This document shows positions 1 through 6,111 of a DNA stretch of 6,706 nt, piece after piece. The translations under genes were made by a program, and so were the position numbers. The notes under the pieces were generated by a model that made no database searches, had not been told where the DNA came from, and worked only from the letters and a program-made list of their open reading frames with translations. Each line of letters opens with the position of its first letter. Position 1 is the first letter of the stretch. The stretch comes from Spirochaetaceae bacterium (lineage in GTDB: Bacteria; Spirochaetota; Spirochaetia; Treponematales; Breznakiellaceae): positions 1 through 6,706 of the forward strand of contig JAIRZA010000017.1 of assembly GCA_031267475.1 (NCBI GenBank). The letters are read 5' to 3'.

Positions 1-13
1 GGGGGGGGGGGGG
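1..13. repeat. Poly-G:C tract at left edge
   Basis: A run of 13 G on the plus strand (13 C on the livF transcript) directly follows the livF stop codon. It touches the window edge, so its full length is unknown. It is one of three G:C runs of at least 13 in this window. Such runs slip during replication, and they are also prone to sequencing and assembly error. Here it can affect only sequence downstream of livF. Confidence 0.9.
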
Positions 14-763
14 TCAACCGCCCAAGTACGCCTTGCGAATATCGCTGTTAGAGCTAAGCTCGGCGGAAGAACCAGCGGCGATAATTTCGCCGGTTTTAAG
101 AACATAAGCCCGCCCGGAAAAGTCAAGCGCGACCTTGGCATTTTGTTCAACAACAATAATCGTTATATGCTGCATAGAATTTAACTTTTGCAGCGCCTTA
201 AACATTTCAAACATCAGCTTAGGCGCAAGCCCCATAGAAGGCTCGTCGAGCAAAATCGTCTCGCAGCCGGTCATCAAAGCGCGTCCAACGGCGAGCATCT
301 GCTGCTCGCCGCCGGATAAAAGCTCGCTCCGCTGCTTGCGCCGTTCAAAAAGACGCGGAAACAAAGAAAAAACAAGCTCCTTCTTTTCAGCGATTATAGC
401 GGCGTAATTTACATCTTTGCGGTACGAATAAGTCGCTATACGCAAATTTTCTTCCACAGATAAGTTGCCAAAAATATGTCTGCCCTCCGGCACAAGAACC
501 ATCATCTTTTTTTGTATCAGCATATGCGGCTCCGTTTTAAGAATACTCTCGTTATTGTAAATTATATCACCGCCGCTTACGACAGGAGCGATAGGCGGAA
601 CAAGACGGGCAAGGCTGTATAACAAAGATGTTTTACTCGCGCCGTTAGAACCTATCAACGCCGCGATTTCACCGCGTTTGATAAAAAAAGACACGCCGTG
701 CAACACTTCAATATTGCCGTAACGCGCCCTGAGGTCTTTAACTTCCAGAACCGCTTCTTCCAT
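14..763 (-). CDS. livF: LivF-type ABC transporter ATP-binding protein (HAAT family), Walker A variant
   Basis: This is the second cytoplasmic ATPase of a branched-chain amino acid-type importer, predicted to pair with LivG under the LivH/LivM channel. The ATG at 763 gives 249 residues and has AGGGG 7 nt upstream; a GTG at 787 would add eight residues but has no such site. The fold is a complete ABC domain: Walker A at residues 38-45, the LivF-typical VPEGRHIF Q-loop region at 91-98, signature LSGGEQQ at 149-155, Walker B ILLDEP at 170-175 with Glu174, and VEQN at 205-208, where LivF proteins often have Gln instead of the switch His. Walker A reads GSNGASKT: Ser43 replaces the invariant glycine before the catalytic lysine (AGT, one base from GGT). 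This could weaken ATP binding or be a sequence error. Length is normal for LivF. UrtE of urea importers is the main alternative identity. Confidence 0.93.
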   Translation of the reverse strand: MEEAVLEVKDLRARYGNIEVLHGVSFFIKRGEIAALIGSNGASKTSLLYSLARLVPPIAPVVSGGDIIYNNESILKTEPHMLIQKKMMVLVPEGRHIFGNLSVEENLRIATYSYRKDVNYAAIIAEKKELVFSLFPRLFERRKQRSELLSGGEQQMLAVGRALMTGCETILLDEPSMGLAPKLMFEMFKALQKLNSMQHITIIVVEQNAKVALDFSGRAYVLKTGEIIAAGSSAELSSNSDIRKAYLGG

Positions 764-786
764 TACACCACCCCTGCGCAAAAACA

Positions 787-809
787 CCGCCGTATTTTAT
801 TCGCGGCGG
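787..809 (-). terminator. Hairpin plus T-run between livG and livF (possible attenuator)
   Basis: On the minus strand the arms CCGCCG and CGGCGG (6 bp, extendable to 9 with one mismatch) enclose an 11-nt loop. The sequence TGTTTTT follows, as in a weak intrinsic terminator. It lies inside the operon just before the livF ribosome site, so partial termination lowering livF expression is possible. The short stem makes this tentative. Confidence 0.35.
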
Positions 810-820
810 AGTTTATAATA

Positions 821-852
821 CCTCGCCGCAAGTTTGCGCGCTTGCGGCAAGG
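821..852 (-). repeat. 12-bp-stem hairpin downstream of livG
   Basis: On the minus-strand transcript CCTTGCCGCAAG pairs with CTTGCGGCGAGG (11 Watson-Crick pairs and one G-U) around an 8-nt loop, beginning a few bases after the livG stop. The loop and adjoining arm contain GCGCAAACT, which also occurs in the hairpins upstream of livK. It may stabilise the livKHMG part of the mRNA or work together with the adjacent hairpin at 787-809. Confidence 0.5.
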
Positions 853-856
853 AGGC

Positions 857-1630
857 TCATTCAAGATCGCCGTTTCCAAGATACGCTCTTATTACATCAG
901 GATTGTTCTTTATCTCGTCCGGTGTGCCGGCGGCGATTTCCTTTCCAAAATCTATCACGGTGATTGATTCGCAAAGAGACATAATCACGTCCATCTGATG
1001 TTCGATCATCCAAATTGTAAGATTAAAACGCTCATGCAGCCAGCGTATGTACTCAATAAGCTCAATCGTATCGGCGGTGCTAAAACCGGCGGCCGGCTCG
1101 TCAAGCATCAGAAGCTCCGGTTCAAGAGACAGAGCGCGCGCAATCTCAACGCGGCGTTGAGTGCCGTAAGGTATATTTTTAGGAAATTCGGCGGCGATAT
1201 TCGTCAATTTGAATATATCAAGAAGCTCCCACGCCGTCTTTTTAAGCACCGCCTCGCGGTCGCGGTAACGCTTTGTCCTAAAAAACACATCCGCCGTGTT
1301 ATACCCAAGCCTGTGATACTGCGATACCATGATATTATCCAGCACCGTCATATCGTTCCAAAGACGTATATTTTGAAAAGTCCGCCCCACCTTGAGCGCG
1401 GCGATTCCGTGCGGTTTAAGCCCGTTTATTCTTACCCCGTTTATTATAATATCACCTTCGCTGGGCACATAAAAACCGCTTACAATATTAAAAAGCGTAG
1501 TCTTTCCCGCGCCGTTAGGCCCTATAAGCCCGGAAATAGTACCTTTTGAGAGGCTTAACTCTATGTTGGTAAGAGCCTGCAAACCGCCAAAACGATGTGT
1601 AAGCCTGTGAATCTCTAGCTGTTTTTCCAC
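857..1630 (-). CDS. livG: LivG-type ABC transporter ATP-binding protein (HAAT family)
   Basis: This is the first cytoplasmic ATPase of the importer. The start is the GTG at 1630, preceded by GGAGG with a 5-nt spacer; the longer open frame to 1735 only translates the opposite register of livM. The 257 residues carry Walker A GPNGAGKT at 37-44, Q-loop Gln86 in RTFQNIRLW, signature region PYGTQRRVEIARA at 154-166, Walker B LLMLDEP at 173-179 with Glu178, and switch His211 in MIEHQMD. The signature lacks the LSGGQ serine, as is usual for LivG (E. coli LivG has AYGQQRR). The D-loop region reads AAGFSTADT where LivG proteins normally have a GLNP or GMNP stretch, a mild departure. The C-terminal NNPDVIRAYLG is strongly LivG-like. 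The gene overlaps the end of livM by 16 nt, suggesting translational coupling. UrtD is an alternative identity. Confidence 0.95.
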   Translation of the reverse strand: MEKQLEIHRLTHRFGGLQALTNIELSLSKGTISGLIGPNGAGKTTLFNIVSGFYVPSEGDIIINGVRINGLKPHGIAALKVGRTFQNIRLWNDMTVLDNIMVSQYHRLGYNTADVFFRTKRYRDREAVLKKTAWELLDIFKLTNIAAEFPKNIPYGTQRRVEIARALSLEPELLMLDEPAAGFSTADTIELIEYIRWLHERFNLTIWMIEHQMDVIMSLCESITVIDFGKEIAAGTPDEIKNNPDVIRAYLGNGDLE

Positions 1631-2643
1631 AAAAACCTCCGTTTTAGCAGATTTCCGCCCAACTCTTTGTTGCCCAGCAGTCCCTCGGGACGGAACTGCA
1701 TCAACAGTATTAAAAGAAGAGGGATTATCACCCATTTGAAGATTTGCAGCGGACGAAGGATTTCCAGCAAAAACGTGAACAATATGGCTGAAAGCACGGA
1801 GCCTGAAAGCGACCCCATACCGCCCAAATAAACCATCACCATCCCCTCGGTCGATTTCATTATGCCGAATGAGCCCGGATTGATGAATCCAAGCTGGTGG
1901 GCAAAGAGACCGCCCGCTATTCCCGCAAGACCGGAGGAAAACATGAAAGCTATCAGTTTAATTCGATTCGTGTCAACGCTCATGATTTCCGCAGCCACTT
2001 CATCGTAACGTATCGCGGAAATTCCCTTTCCCAAAGCAGACGACATGAGGCGTTTTATCAGCACGATGCTGACAAACGCAAACACAATTATCCAAACCAG
2101 TATCCAAGGGATGGGGATGACGCTGTTCATGGCGAAAAGCGTTGATTTCATGCCCATAAAGCCGCGGCTTGCGCCTACGATTTCCATATTATTGATAGCG
2201 GTAGTGATTATATAATTTGACGCGAGCGTGATTATTGCAAGATAATCGTCCCGCGTTTTGAACGAAGGTATAGCGACTATCAATCCCGCAAAAGCCGCCG
2301 CGACACCGCCCGCGATTATTACGACAGGAAACAGAAAAAGCGCCGACTGGGGCGGCAGCAGCGGCGATCCGGTGAATTTATTTTCCGTAAATAAAATTAC
2401 AGAAATAACAGAAGCGGCGTACGCCCCCACAGCCATGAAGCCTGCGTGTCCGCACGAAAATTCTCCCATGTACCCGTTTACGATATTGAGGCTTGCCGCA
2501 AATATGATATTAATGCCTATCGACATCAGCACACTCTGCGCATATTGGTTTATTACGCCCAAAGACGACAACGCGATTATGACGAAGGCTGCGAAAATAA
2601 ATACGCCCGTTAGAGCCATGCTGTTTTTTCTGTCTGAATTCAT
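1615..2643 (-). CDS. livM: LivM-type permease of branched-chain amino acid ABC importer
   Basis: This is one of the two inner-membrane channel subunits. It is highly hydrophobic with roughly eight to ten membrane segments. Family hallmarks are the early ASLNIVNGYMGEFSCGHAGFMAVGAY segment type, the cytoplasmic loop AIRYDEVAAEIMSVDTNRIKL that contacts the ATPases, and the late LGGMGSLSGSV motif. The ATG at 2643 gives 342 residues; the one at 2670 gives 351 and starts MGGGGDFRN because it reads through a 14-G tract. I prefer 2643, which gives a short charged leader before the first membrane helix. The site evidence is ambiguous: AGGA lies only 2 nt before 2643, or the G tract itself lies 11 nt before it, while GGAG lies 12 nt before 2670. 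The tract length therefore affects either the reading frame or the ribosome spacing. Confidence 0.93.
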   Translation of the reverse strand: MNSDRKNSMALTGVFIFAAFVIIALSSLGVINQYAQSVLMSIGINIIFAASLNIVNGYMGEFSCGHAGFMAVGAYAASVISVILFTENKFTGSPLLPPQSALFLFPVVIIAGGVAAAFAGLIVAIPSFKTRDDYLAIITLASNYIITTAINNMEIVGASRGFMGMKSTLFAMNSVIPIPWILVWIIVFAFVSIVLIKRLMSSALGKGISAIRYDEVAAEIMSVDTNRIKLIAFMFSSGLAGIAGGLFAHQLGFINPGSFGIMKSTEGMVMVYLGGMGSLSGSVLSAILFTFLLEILRPLQIFKWVIIPLLLILLMQFRPEGLLGNKELGGNLLKRRFLWKNS

Positions 2644-2654
2644 ATTCCTAAAAT

Positions 2655-2668
2655 CCCCCCCCCCCCCC
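2655..2668. repeat. 14-nt poly-G:C tract at the livM start
   Basis: Fourteen C on the plus strand read as fourteen G on the livM mRNA, between the two candidate livM start codons. With exactly 14 G the upstream ATG (2670) is in frame with livM; 13 or 15 would put it out of frame while leaving the ATG at 2643 intact. The G run may also act as a degenerate ribosome binding site. It is a candidate slipped-strand expression switch. Confidence 0.9.
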
Positions 2669-2695
2669 ATCCCTCAAAAAAACTCCATTACGCGC

Positions 2696-2707
2696 TTAAT
2701 ATATTAA
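2696..2707. repeat. 12-bp AT palindrome in the livH-livM gap
   Basis: TTAATATATTAA is a perfect 12-bp palindrome in the gap between the livH stop and livM. It could be an operator-sized dyad, but AT-rich palindromes of this length arise by chance and no partner site was found. Confidence 0.3.
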
Positions 2708-2734
2708 CGCTGAATACGCGGCCCCGCCGCCGGT

Positions 2735-3643
2735 CTAAATCTTTGTGCTTTTTGCCACGCCGAAAAAACCTGTCGGTTTAACGGCCATTATTAGCAGCAA
2801 TATGACAAATGAAATAAGGTCCTTAAAACTTGACGGAAAGAAAGACGCGAAAAACACTTCGATAAAGCCAAGTATGAATCCCCCCGCAAACGCGCCTTTA
2901 ATCACGCCTATACCGCCCACAACGGCGGCTATGAAGGCTTTCCAGCCGAGTATCATCCCCATATCGTAACTAAGAACGGGATACGACATCCCGTACAAAA
3001 TACCGGCGACCGCGGCAAGAGCGGAGCCAAGCGCAAATGTAAATGTTATTATCGAGTTTAACGGTATCCCCATGAGCGGTATAGCAAAAGAGTCGTAAGA
3101 TATGGCGCGCATTGATATTCCAAGTATTGTTTTTTGAACAATAAATTCAAGAATCCCGTAAACGGCAAACGCGCTTACAATAACAATGACCTTTAAATTC
3201 GTAAGAACCAGCGGACCAATCTGCCAGATATGTTTTTCTATCATATCCGGGAAGCGGCGCGAACTTGCGCCGAACAGCGCGAGGTTTCCATTTTCAAGGA
3301 TGAAACCGACCATCAGCGCGGTGATGACCACGTACAATCTGTTTACGCCTTTTTTCCGCAGCGGACGGTATGCCACGCGCTCAATCATTACACCCAGCAG
3401 GGCGGTCAAGGGCATGGAGATGACAAGGGTGATGATGAATACAGCCAGTCCGTTGCTCAATTTAGACAACAGCGCCGCGGCTATAAAAAACGCTATGTAA
3501 CAGGCCGTCATAAAAACATCGCCGTGCGCAAAATTTATAAGCCGCAACACGCCGTATACAAGACAGTAACCCAACGCAATCATCGAGTAGAAACTGCCCC
3601 ATTGCAGCGCGTTAAATACATTTTGCAGCAAAGTCGCTAACAT
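2735..3643 (-). CDS. livH: LivH-type permease of branched-chain amino acid ABC importer
   Basis: This is the second inner-membrane channel subunit, 302 residues and close to the usual LivH length of about 300. It has around eight hydrophobic segments. The family-defining N-terminal block is GYCLVYGVLRLINFAHGD (residues 25-42), equivalent to the GY-VYG--INFAHGE motif of LivH. Near the C-terminus AFIAAVVGGIGVIKGAFAGG is the conserved LivH/LivM loop and helix. The ATG at 3643 has AAGG about 10 nt upstream and lies 17 nt after the livK stop, so livK and livH are clearly co-transcribed. The frame ends with TAG at 2735. No residue looks abnormal. UrtB is the closest alternative identity. Confidence 0.95.
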   Translation of the reverse strand: MLATLLQNVFNALQWGSFYSMIALGYCLVYGVLRLINFAHGDVFMTACYIAFFIAAALLSKLSNGLAVFIITLVISMPLTALLGVMIERVAYRPLRKKGVNRLYVVITALMVGFILENGNLALFGASSRRFPDMIEKHIWQIGPLVLTNLKVIVIVSAFAVYGILEFIVQKTILGISMRAISYDSFAIPLMGIPLNSIITFTFALGSALAAVAGILYGMSYPVLSYDMGMILGWKAFIAAVVGGIGVIKGAFAGGFILGFIEVFFASFFPSSFKDLISFVILLLIMAVKPTGFFGVAKSTKI

Positions 3644-3660
3644 GACGGCCGTACCTTCGT

Positions 3661-4818
3661 TTACAGACTCATCACATATTCAAACTCGCCGTTTTCATTC
3701 ACGCGGACAACAACGGCAGGTTTGAACGGATTTCTATTTTCATCAAAAGTCATGGTGCCCGTTATGCCGGGGAAATCTGTCATGGAAGTCATCGCGTCTT
3801 TAATCGCGTCGCGGTCCTTGATAAGATTGCCCGAAAGACCGGCCTCTTGAATTGCGCTAAGAATAATGCGCGCCGAATCATAAGAAAGCGCGGCTACATC
3901 GTCAGGGACGTAGCCATAGGCCGCCTTGTATTCATTGATAAAATCAAGCGTAGCGCCAGACGCGCCGGCGGCGGCGTAGTGAGTGGTGAAATAGTAGCCG
4001 GTAACAGCGCCGTTTGAAAGGCTCACCAAATCGGCTGAACCCCAAGAATCACTTCCAAGTATGGGTTTATCGCCCCATCCTAAATCTTTCACCTGCGAGA
4101 CTATCAGCGCGACATGGTTGTAATAGTCTGGCAAATACAAAAGACCCGCGCCGGATTTTACAATGCGCGTCAACTGAGTGGAAAAATCCTGATCCTTCTC
4201 GCCGAAACTTTCATAAGCAACGATGTCGCCGCCGTTCCGTATCCATTCATCGCGGAAATTTTCACTCAGTCCTTTAGAATAATCATCTTCCCTGTTATAC
4301 AGTATCGCTACTTCCGTAACTTCCGGAAACTGCATCCCCGCAAATTTAACCGCCGCGGCCGCCTGCACCGGGTCAAGAATACAAGTGCGGAATACGTATG
4401 GACGGTCCGGCGTAACGGCGGGGTTTGTAGCCCATGGAGCTATCATCGGGGTATGGTTGTCATTACACACCTGAGCCGCCGGAATCGCGCGCCCGGAGCC
4501 GCAAGGTCCTACTATCGCAAGAACTTTATCCTGCTCGATTAAACGCAGGGCGGCCTGTACCGCGGATTCCGGTTTAAGTTCGTTGTCAACATAAATGAAT
4601 TCAACGGGATACTTTTTCCCTTTTACATCAAGCCCGCCCGCCGCGTTGATTTCACGCCGTATAAGTTCGCCGGAAAAACGCGCGCCTTCGCCAAATTTCG
4701 GCGAATTACCGGTAAGCGGAATATTAAAACCGATTTTGATTACTTGTTCTTTTTTACAACTGGTCGTCCCCAATAGGGCTAAACTTAGTATTAAACCCGC
4801 AAAAAACACTTTTTTCAC
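3661..4818 (-). CDS. livK: LivK-type substrate-binding lipoprotein (Peripla_BP_6)
   Basis: This is the extracytoplasmic binding protein that delivers substrate to LivHM. It is 385 residues, starting at a GTG (4818) with AGAGGAA about 8 nt upstream. The signal peptide is MKK followed by a hydrophobic core and the lipobox LGTTSC, predicting lipidation at Cys21; Thr and Ser near the cysteine fit a spirochaetal lipobox. The mature part opens with the classic KIGFNIPLTG strand, then GEGARFSGELIRREINAAGG helix features, AIVGPCGSG (101-109) and MIAPWATNP (125-133). The latter two are the regions that contact the ligand amino and carboxyl groups in LivJ/LivK-type proteins. Substrate cannot be read reliably: branched-chain amino acids are the default, other amino acids or amides are possible. 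As first gene of the operon it directly follows the promoter at 4900-4928. Confidence 0.93.
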   Translation of the reverse strand: MKKVFFAGLILSLALLGTTSCKKEQVIKIGFNIPLTGNSPKFGEGARFSGELIRREINAAGGLDVKGKKYPVEFIYVDNELKPESAVQAALRLIEQDKVLAIVGPCGSGRAIPAAQVCNDNHTPMIAPWATNPAVTPDRPYVFRTCILDPVQAAAAVKFAGMQFPEVTEVAILYNREDDYSKGLSENFRDEWIRNGGDIVAYESFGEKDQDFSTQLTRIVKSGAGLLYLPDYYNHVALIVSQVKDLGWGDKPILGSDSWGSADLVSLSNGAVTGYYFTTHYAAAGASGATLDFINEYKAAYGYVPDDVAALSYDSARIILSAIQEAGLSGNLIKDRDAIKDAMTSMTDFPGITGTMTFDENRNPFKPAVVVRVNENGEFEYVMSL

Positions 4819-4899
4819 TGTAAAGTTCCTCTATAATTTGATAATTTGCCTGAGCATTACCGCATTTTCGCGTTTGTCCACAGCAGTATGATTTTATAA

Positions 4900-4928
4900 A
4901 TTATGCGTAAGGGACGCCTGCTTGTCAA
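4900..4928 (-). promoter_or_regulatory. Sigma70-type promoter of the livKHMGF operon
   Basis: On the minus strand a perfect -35 TTGACA (4923-4928), a 17-bp spacer and -10 CATAAT (4900-4905, one mismatch) precede livK. The predicted transcript begins near 4893, leaving a leader of about 75 nt. The -35 box lies only 8 bp from the first hairpin of the array at 4937. Confidence 0.75.
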
Positions 4929-4936
4929 GGCAACTG

Positions 4937-5161
4937 GATGAACGCGCGGGGCGCGTTCATCTTACGGAGTTTGCGCGGAGCGCAAACTCCAGCGGTTTGT
5001 GGGAGGCTTGCGCTAGCGCATGGCTCAACGCGCTTTGCGCGTTGAGCTCCGGAGTTTGCGCATAGCGCAAACTCCACTTTTTGTAGAAAATCTATCGGGA
5101 TGATAGCGTGGAGCGCAAGGAAACCTGCTGGTGGCTCGCGGGGGTGGCGCGCAAACTCCAC
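4937..5161. repeat. Array of perfect 11-bp hairpins with GCGC-N3-GCGC apex
   Basis: Four 25-nt elements each form a perfect 11-bp stem with a 3-nt loop: 4937-4961 (GATGAACGCGC), 4966-4990 (GGAGTTTGCGC), 5023-5047 (GCTCAACGCGC) and 5051-5075 (GGAGTTTGCGC). Loops are GGG, GGA, TTT and ATA. Arms differ between elements, but both sides change together. Types 1 and 2 alternate as two pairs about 86 bp apart, so a two-hairpin module seems duplicated. A degenerate 24-nt palindrome (5003-5026, 10 of 12 pairs, core TGCGCTAGCGCA) sits between the pairs. A lone right arm GCGCAAACTCC recurs at 5149-5159, with outer arms GTGGAG (5108-5113) and CTCCAC (5156-5161). The minus-strand open frame here (4925-5161) is an arginine- and alanine-rich artefact of the repeats. 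The array resembles REP/BIME-like interspersed palindromes, but I cannot name the family. Confidence 0.85.
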
Positions 5162-5351
5162 GTTTTTGTTGTGCGGGAACTCTATTTAACTTTTCATGGT
5201 TTGCCCCCGTTTTTGAATGGGTTCTTTGTTATTTTTCTATATCACACAAGGCTCTGAACCTTCACTAGGCGCAGTAGTAGCATTATCCAGATAATAGAAG
5301 TTTTGCAAAGTTTTGTTAAAGGTGTTTTGCTGTGTGTTCTTAGTATTTTTC
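5162..5351. other. Non-coding stretch, no recognisable feature
   Basis: No credible gene, RNA gene or strong promoter is visible. The stretch is T-rich on the plus strand, with GTTTTG repeated three times near 5300-5335. A small dyad, ATTATC-CA-GATAAT, lies at 5282-5295 and is the size of an operator, but no gene next to it would obviously use it. Confidence 0.5.
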
Positions 5352-5388
5352 TACCGGTTGCAAGCCTCGCTATTACTTGCAACCGGTA
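5352..5388. repeat. 13-bp inverted repeat downstream of the lipoprotein gene
   Basis: TACCGGTTGCAAG (5352-5364) and its exact complement (5376-5388) enclose an 11-nt loop. It lies about 60 nt beyond the lipoprotein stop codon, where a terminator would be expected, but neither strand has a T-run after the stem. It may be a factor-dependent terminator, an mRNA 3'-end stabiliser or a protein-binding dyad. Confidence 0.7.
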
Positions 5389-5449
5389 TTGTAAGCCGGG
5401 GCGGGATTAGTAATATAGAAAATCCGATTAATACCCCTTCATAAAAGCG

Positions 5450-5930
5450 CTATTCAAAACTTTTTGCATTAAATAACGGCGACGTCTTCTCTCCATCAAC
5501 CGTCAAAACAACCAACCTGTGTTTATGCGCCGCTTTATTCCGTTCCTTCGCTATTTCTATAACAGCCTTGTTTCCGGTTTTCTCAGCATCCGCTAAAAGC
5601 TGATCCTCATACTCAAGAGTTATAAATTCGTACTGCGCCATTTCGGTTTCGTAATCCACCATAAGAATTTTACCATTCTCCGCTACAACAGCGCCGTCAA
5701 TAGGTAATACTGCTGGTATCATTTGCGTATTTGTAAATTCTGTTATAAGGGTTTTGGTATCAAGTTCAATACCCCCCCCCCCCCCAGCCGTACCATTTTC
5801 CAACAAGTTCGCTTTCCACTGTTCCAGCCGGCGAACCGCCGCCGCCGTCATGGTCGCAAGCGGAAAACAACATGGCGGACGCCAAGAATCCACTCATGCA
5901 AAACAACATCTGTAGCCTTTTATTTATCAT
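5450..5930 (-). CDS. Small lipoprotein gene, frame interrupted by a 14-G tract (phase-variation candidate)
   Basis: The start is the ATG at 5930, with a perfect AAGGAG 7 nt upstream and a promoter at 6012-6040. The product begins MINKRLQMLF, continues as a hydrophobic signal peptide and reaches the lipobox LFSAC (Cys25, loose as in spirochaetes). DHDGGGG and ESELVGKWYGW follow; GKW resembles the GxW start of lipocalin-like lipoproteins. The frame then enters 14 G (5772-5785) and stops at TGA 5766-5768 after 54 residues. The downstream frame (IELDTKTLITEF to LFNAKSFE) is long and open. With 13 or 16 G the two join into one protein, 159 residues for 13 G. A GTG start at 5893 would read through in the downstream frame but has no ribosome site and no signal peptide. 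The second half is Glu/Lys/Ala-rich, with a helical stretch (EYEDQLLADAEKTGNKAVIE). Function is unknown; a surface lipoprotein switched by slippage is inferred. Confidence 0.7.
5772..5785. repeat. 14-nt poly-G:C tract inside the lipoprotein gene
   Basis: Fourteen C on the plus strand are fourteen G in the lipoprotein mRNA, within the mature domain after GKWYGW. The number decides the frame: 13 or 16 is ON; 14 (as here) and 15 are OFF, with stops soon after the tract. Confidence 0.92.
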
Positions 5931-6011
5931 TTTTAATCTCCTTGTGTGGGTTGGGGGATTGATAATAAATGCGAGAGTTTTAATATCAAGCCGCCGTTAA
6001 CGTTTATATAT

Positions 6012-6040
6012 AGTGTAAGATAGTTTTCATACGTTGTCAA
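6012..6040 (-). promoter_or_regulatory. Promoter of the lipoprotein gene
   Basis: On the minus strand a perfect -35 TTGACA (6035-6040), a 17-bp spacer and -10 TACACT (6012-6017) are followed by ATATAT. The start would be near 6005, giving a leader of about 75 nt before the ATG at 5930. The -10 region resembles that at 6520-6525. Confidence 0.65.
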
Positions 6041-6082
6041 ACAAAATAGAAAATAACGGCAGCCTATGAAAGATAGCGGGAA

Positions 6083-6094
6083 CAATGCGCATTG
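6083..6094. repeat. 12-bp palindrome CAATGCGCATTG
   Basis: A perfect palindrome between the lipoprotein promoter and the truncated DUF3782-like gene. Its right half overlaps CGCATTGCCTCA (6088-6099), which recurs exactly at 6554-6565 on the other side of that gene. Confidence 0.4.
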
Positions 6095-6111
6095 CCTCAA
6101 AACTAATCTAG

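Noticed and set aside
1630..1735. N-terminal extension of LivG to 1735
   Set aside because: The extra 35 codons lie wholly inside livM in another frame, while GTG 1630 has GGAGG 5 nt upstream and begins where LivG homology begins.
4819..4899. Riboswitch or leader peptide in the livK leader
   Set aside because: The leader of about 75 nt shows no strong stem, no terminator/antiterminator pair and no short open frame with runs of Leu, Ile or Val codons.
5051..5082. Intrinsic terminator on the plus strand (hairpin followed by ACTTTTT)
   Set aside because: No plus-strand gene lies upstream to be terminated, and the hairpin is one of an array whose other members lack T-runs.
4925..5161. 78-codon minus-strand open frame over the hairpin array
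   Set aside because: It is made of the palindromic repeats, is Arg/Ala/Pro-rich, overlaps the liv promoter -35 region and has no convincing ribosome site.
5723..5962. Plus-strand open frame opposite the lipoprotein gene
   Set aside because: It is the antisense shadow of the lipoprotein gene, with a proline run from the G tract and no ribosome site.
5993..6060. 7-bp inverted repeat GCCGTTA / TAACGGC around the lipoprotein promoter
   Set aside because: The arms are short and 54 bp apart, so a chance match is likely.
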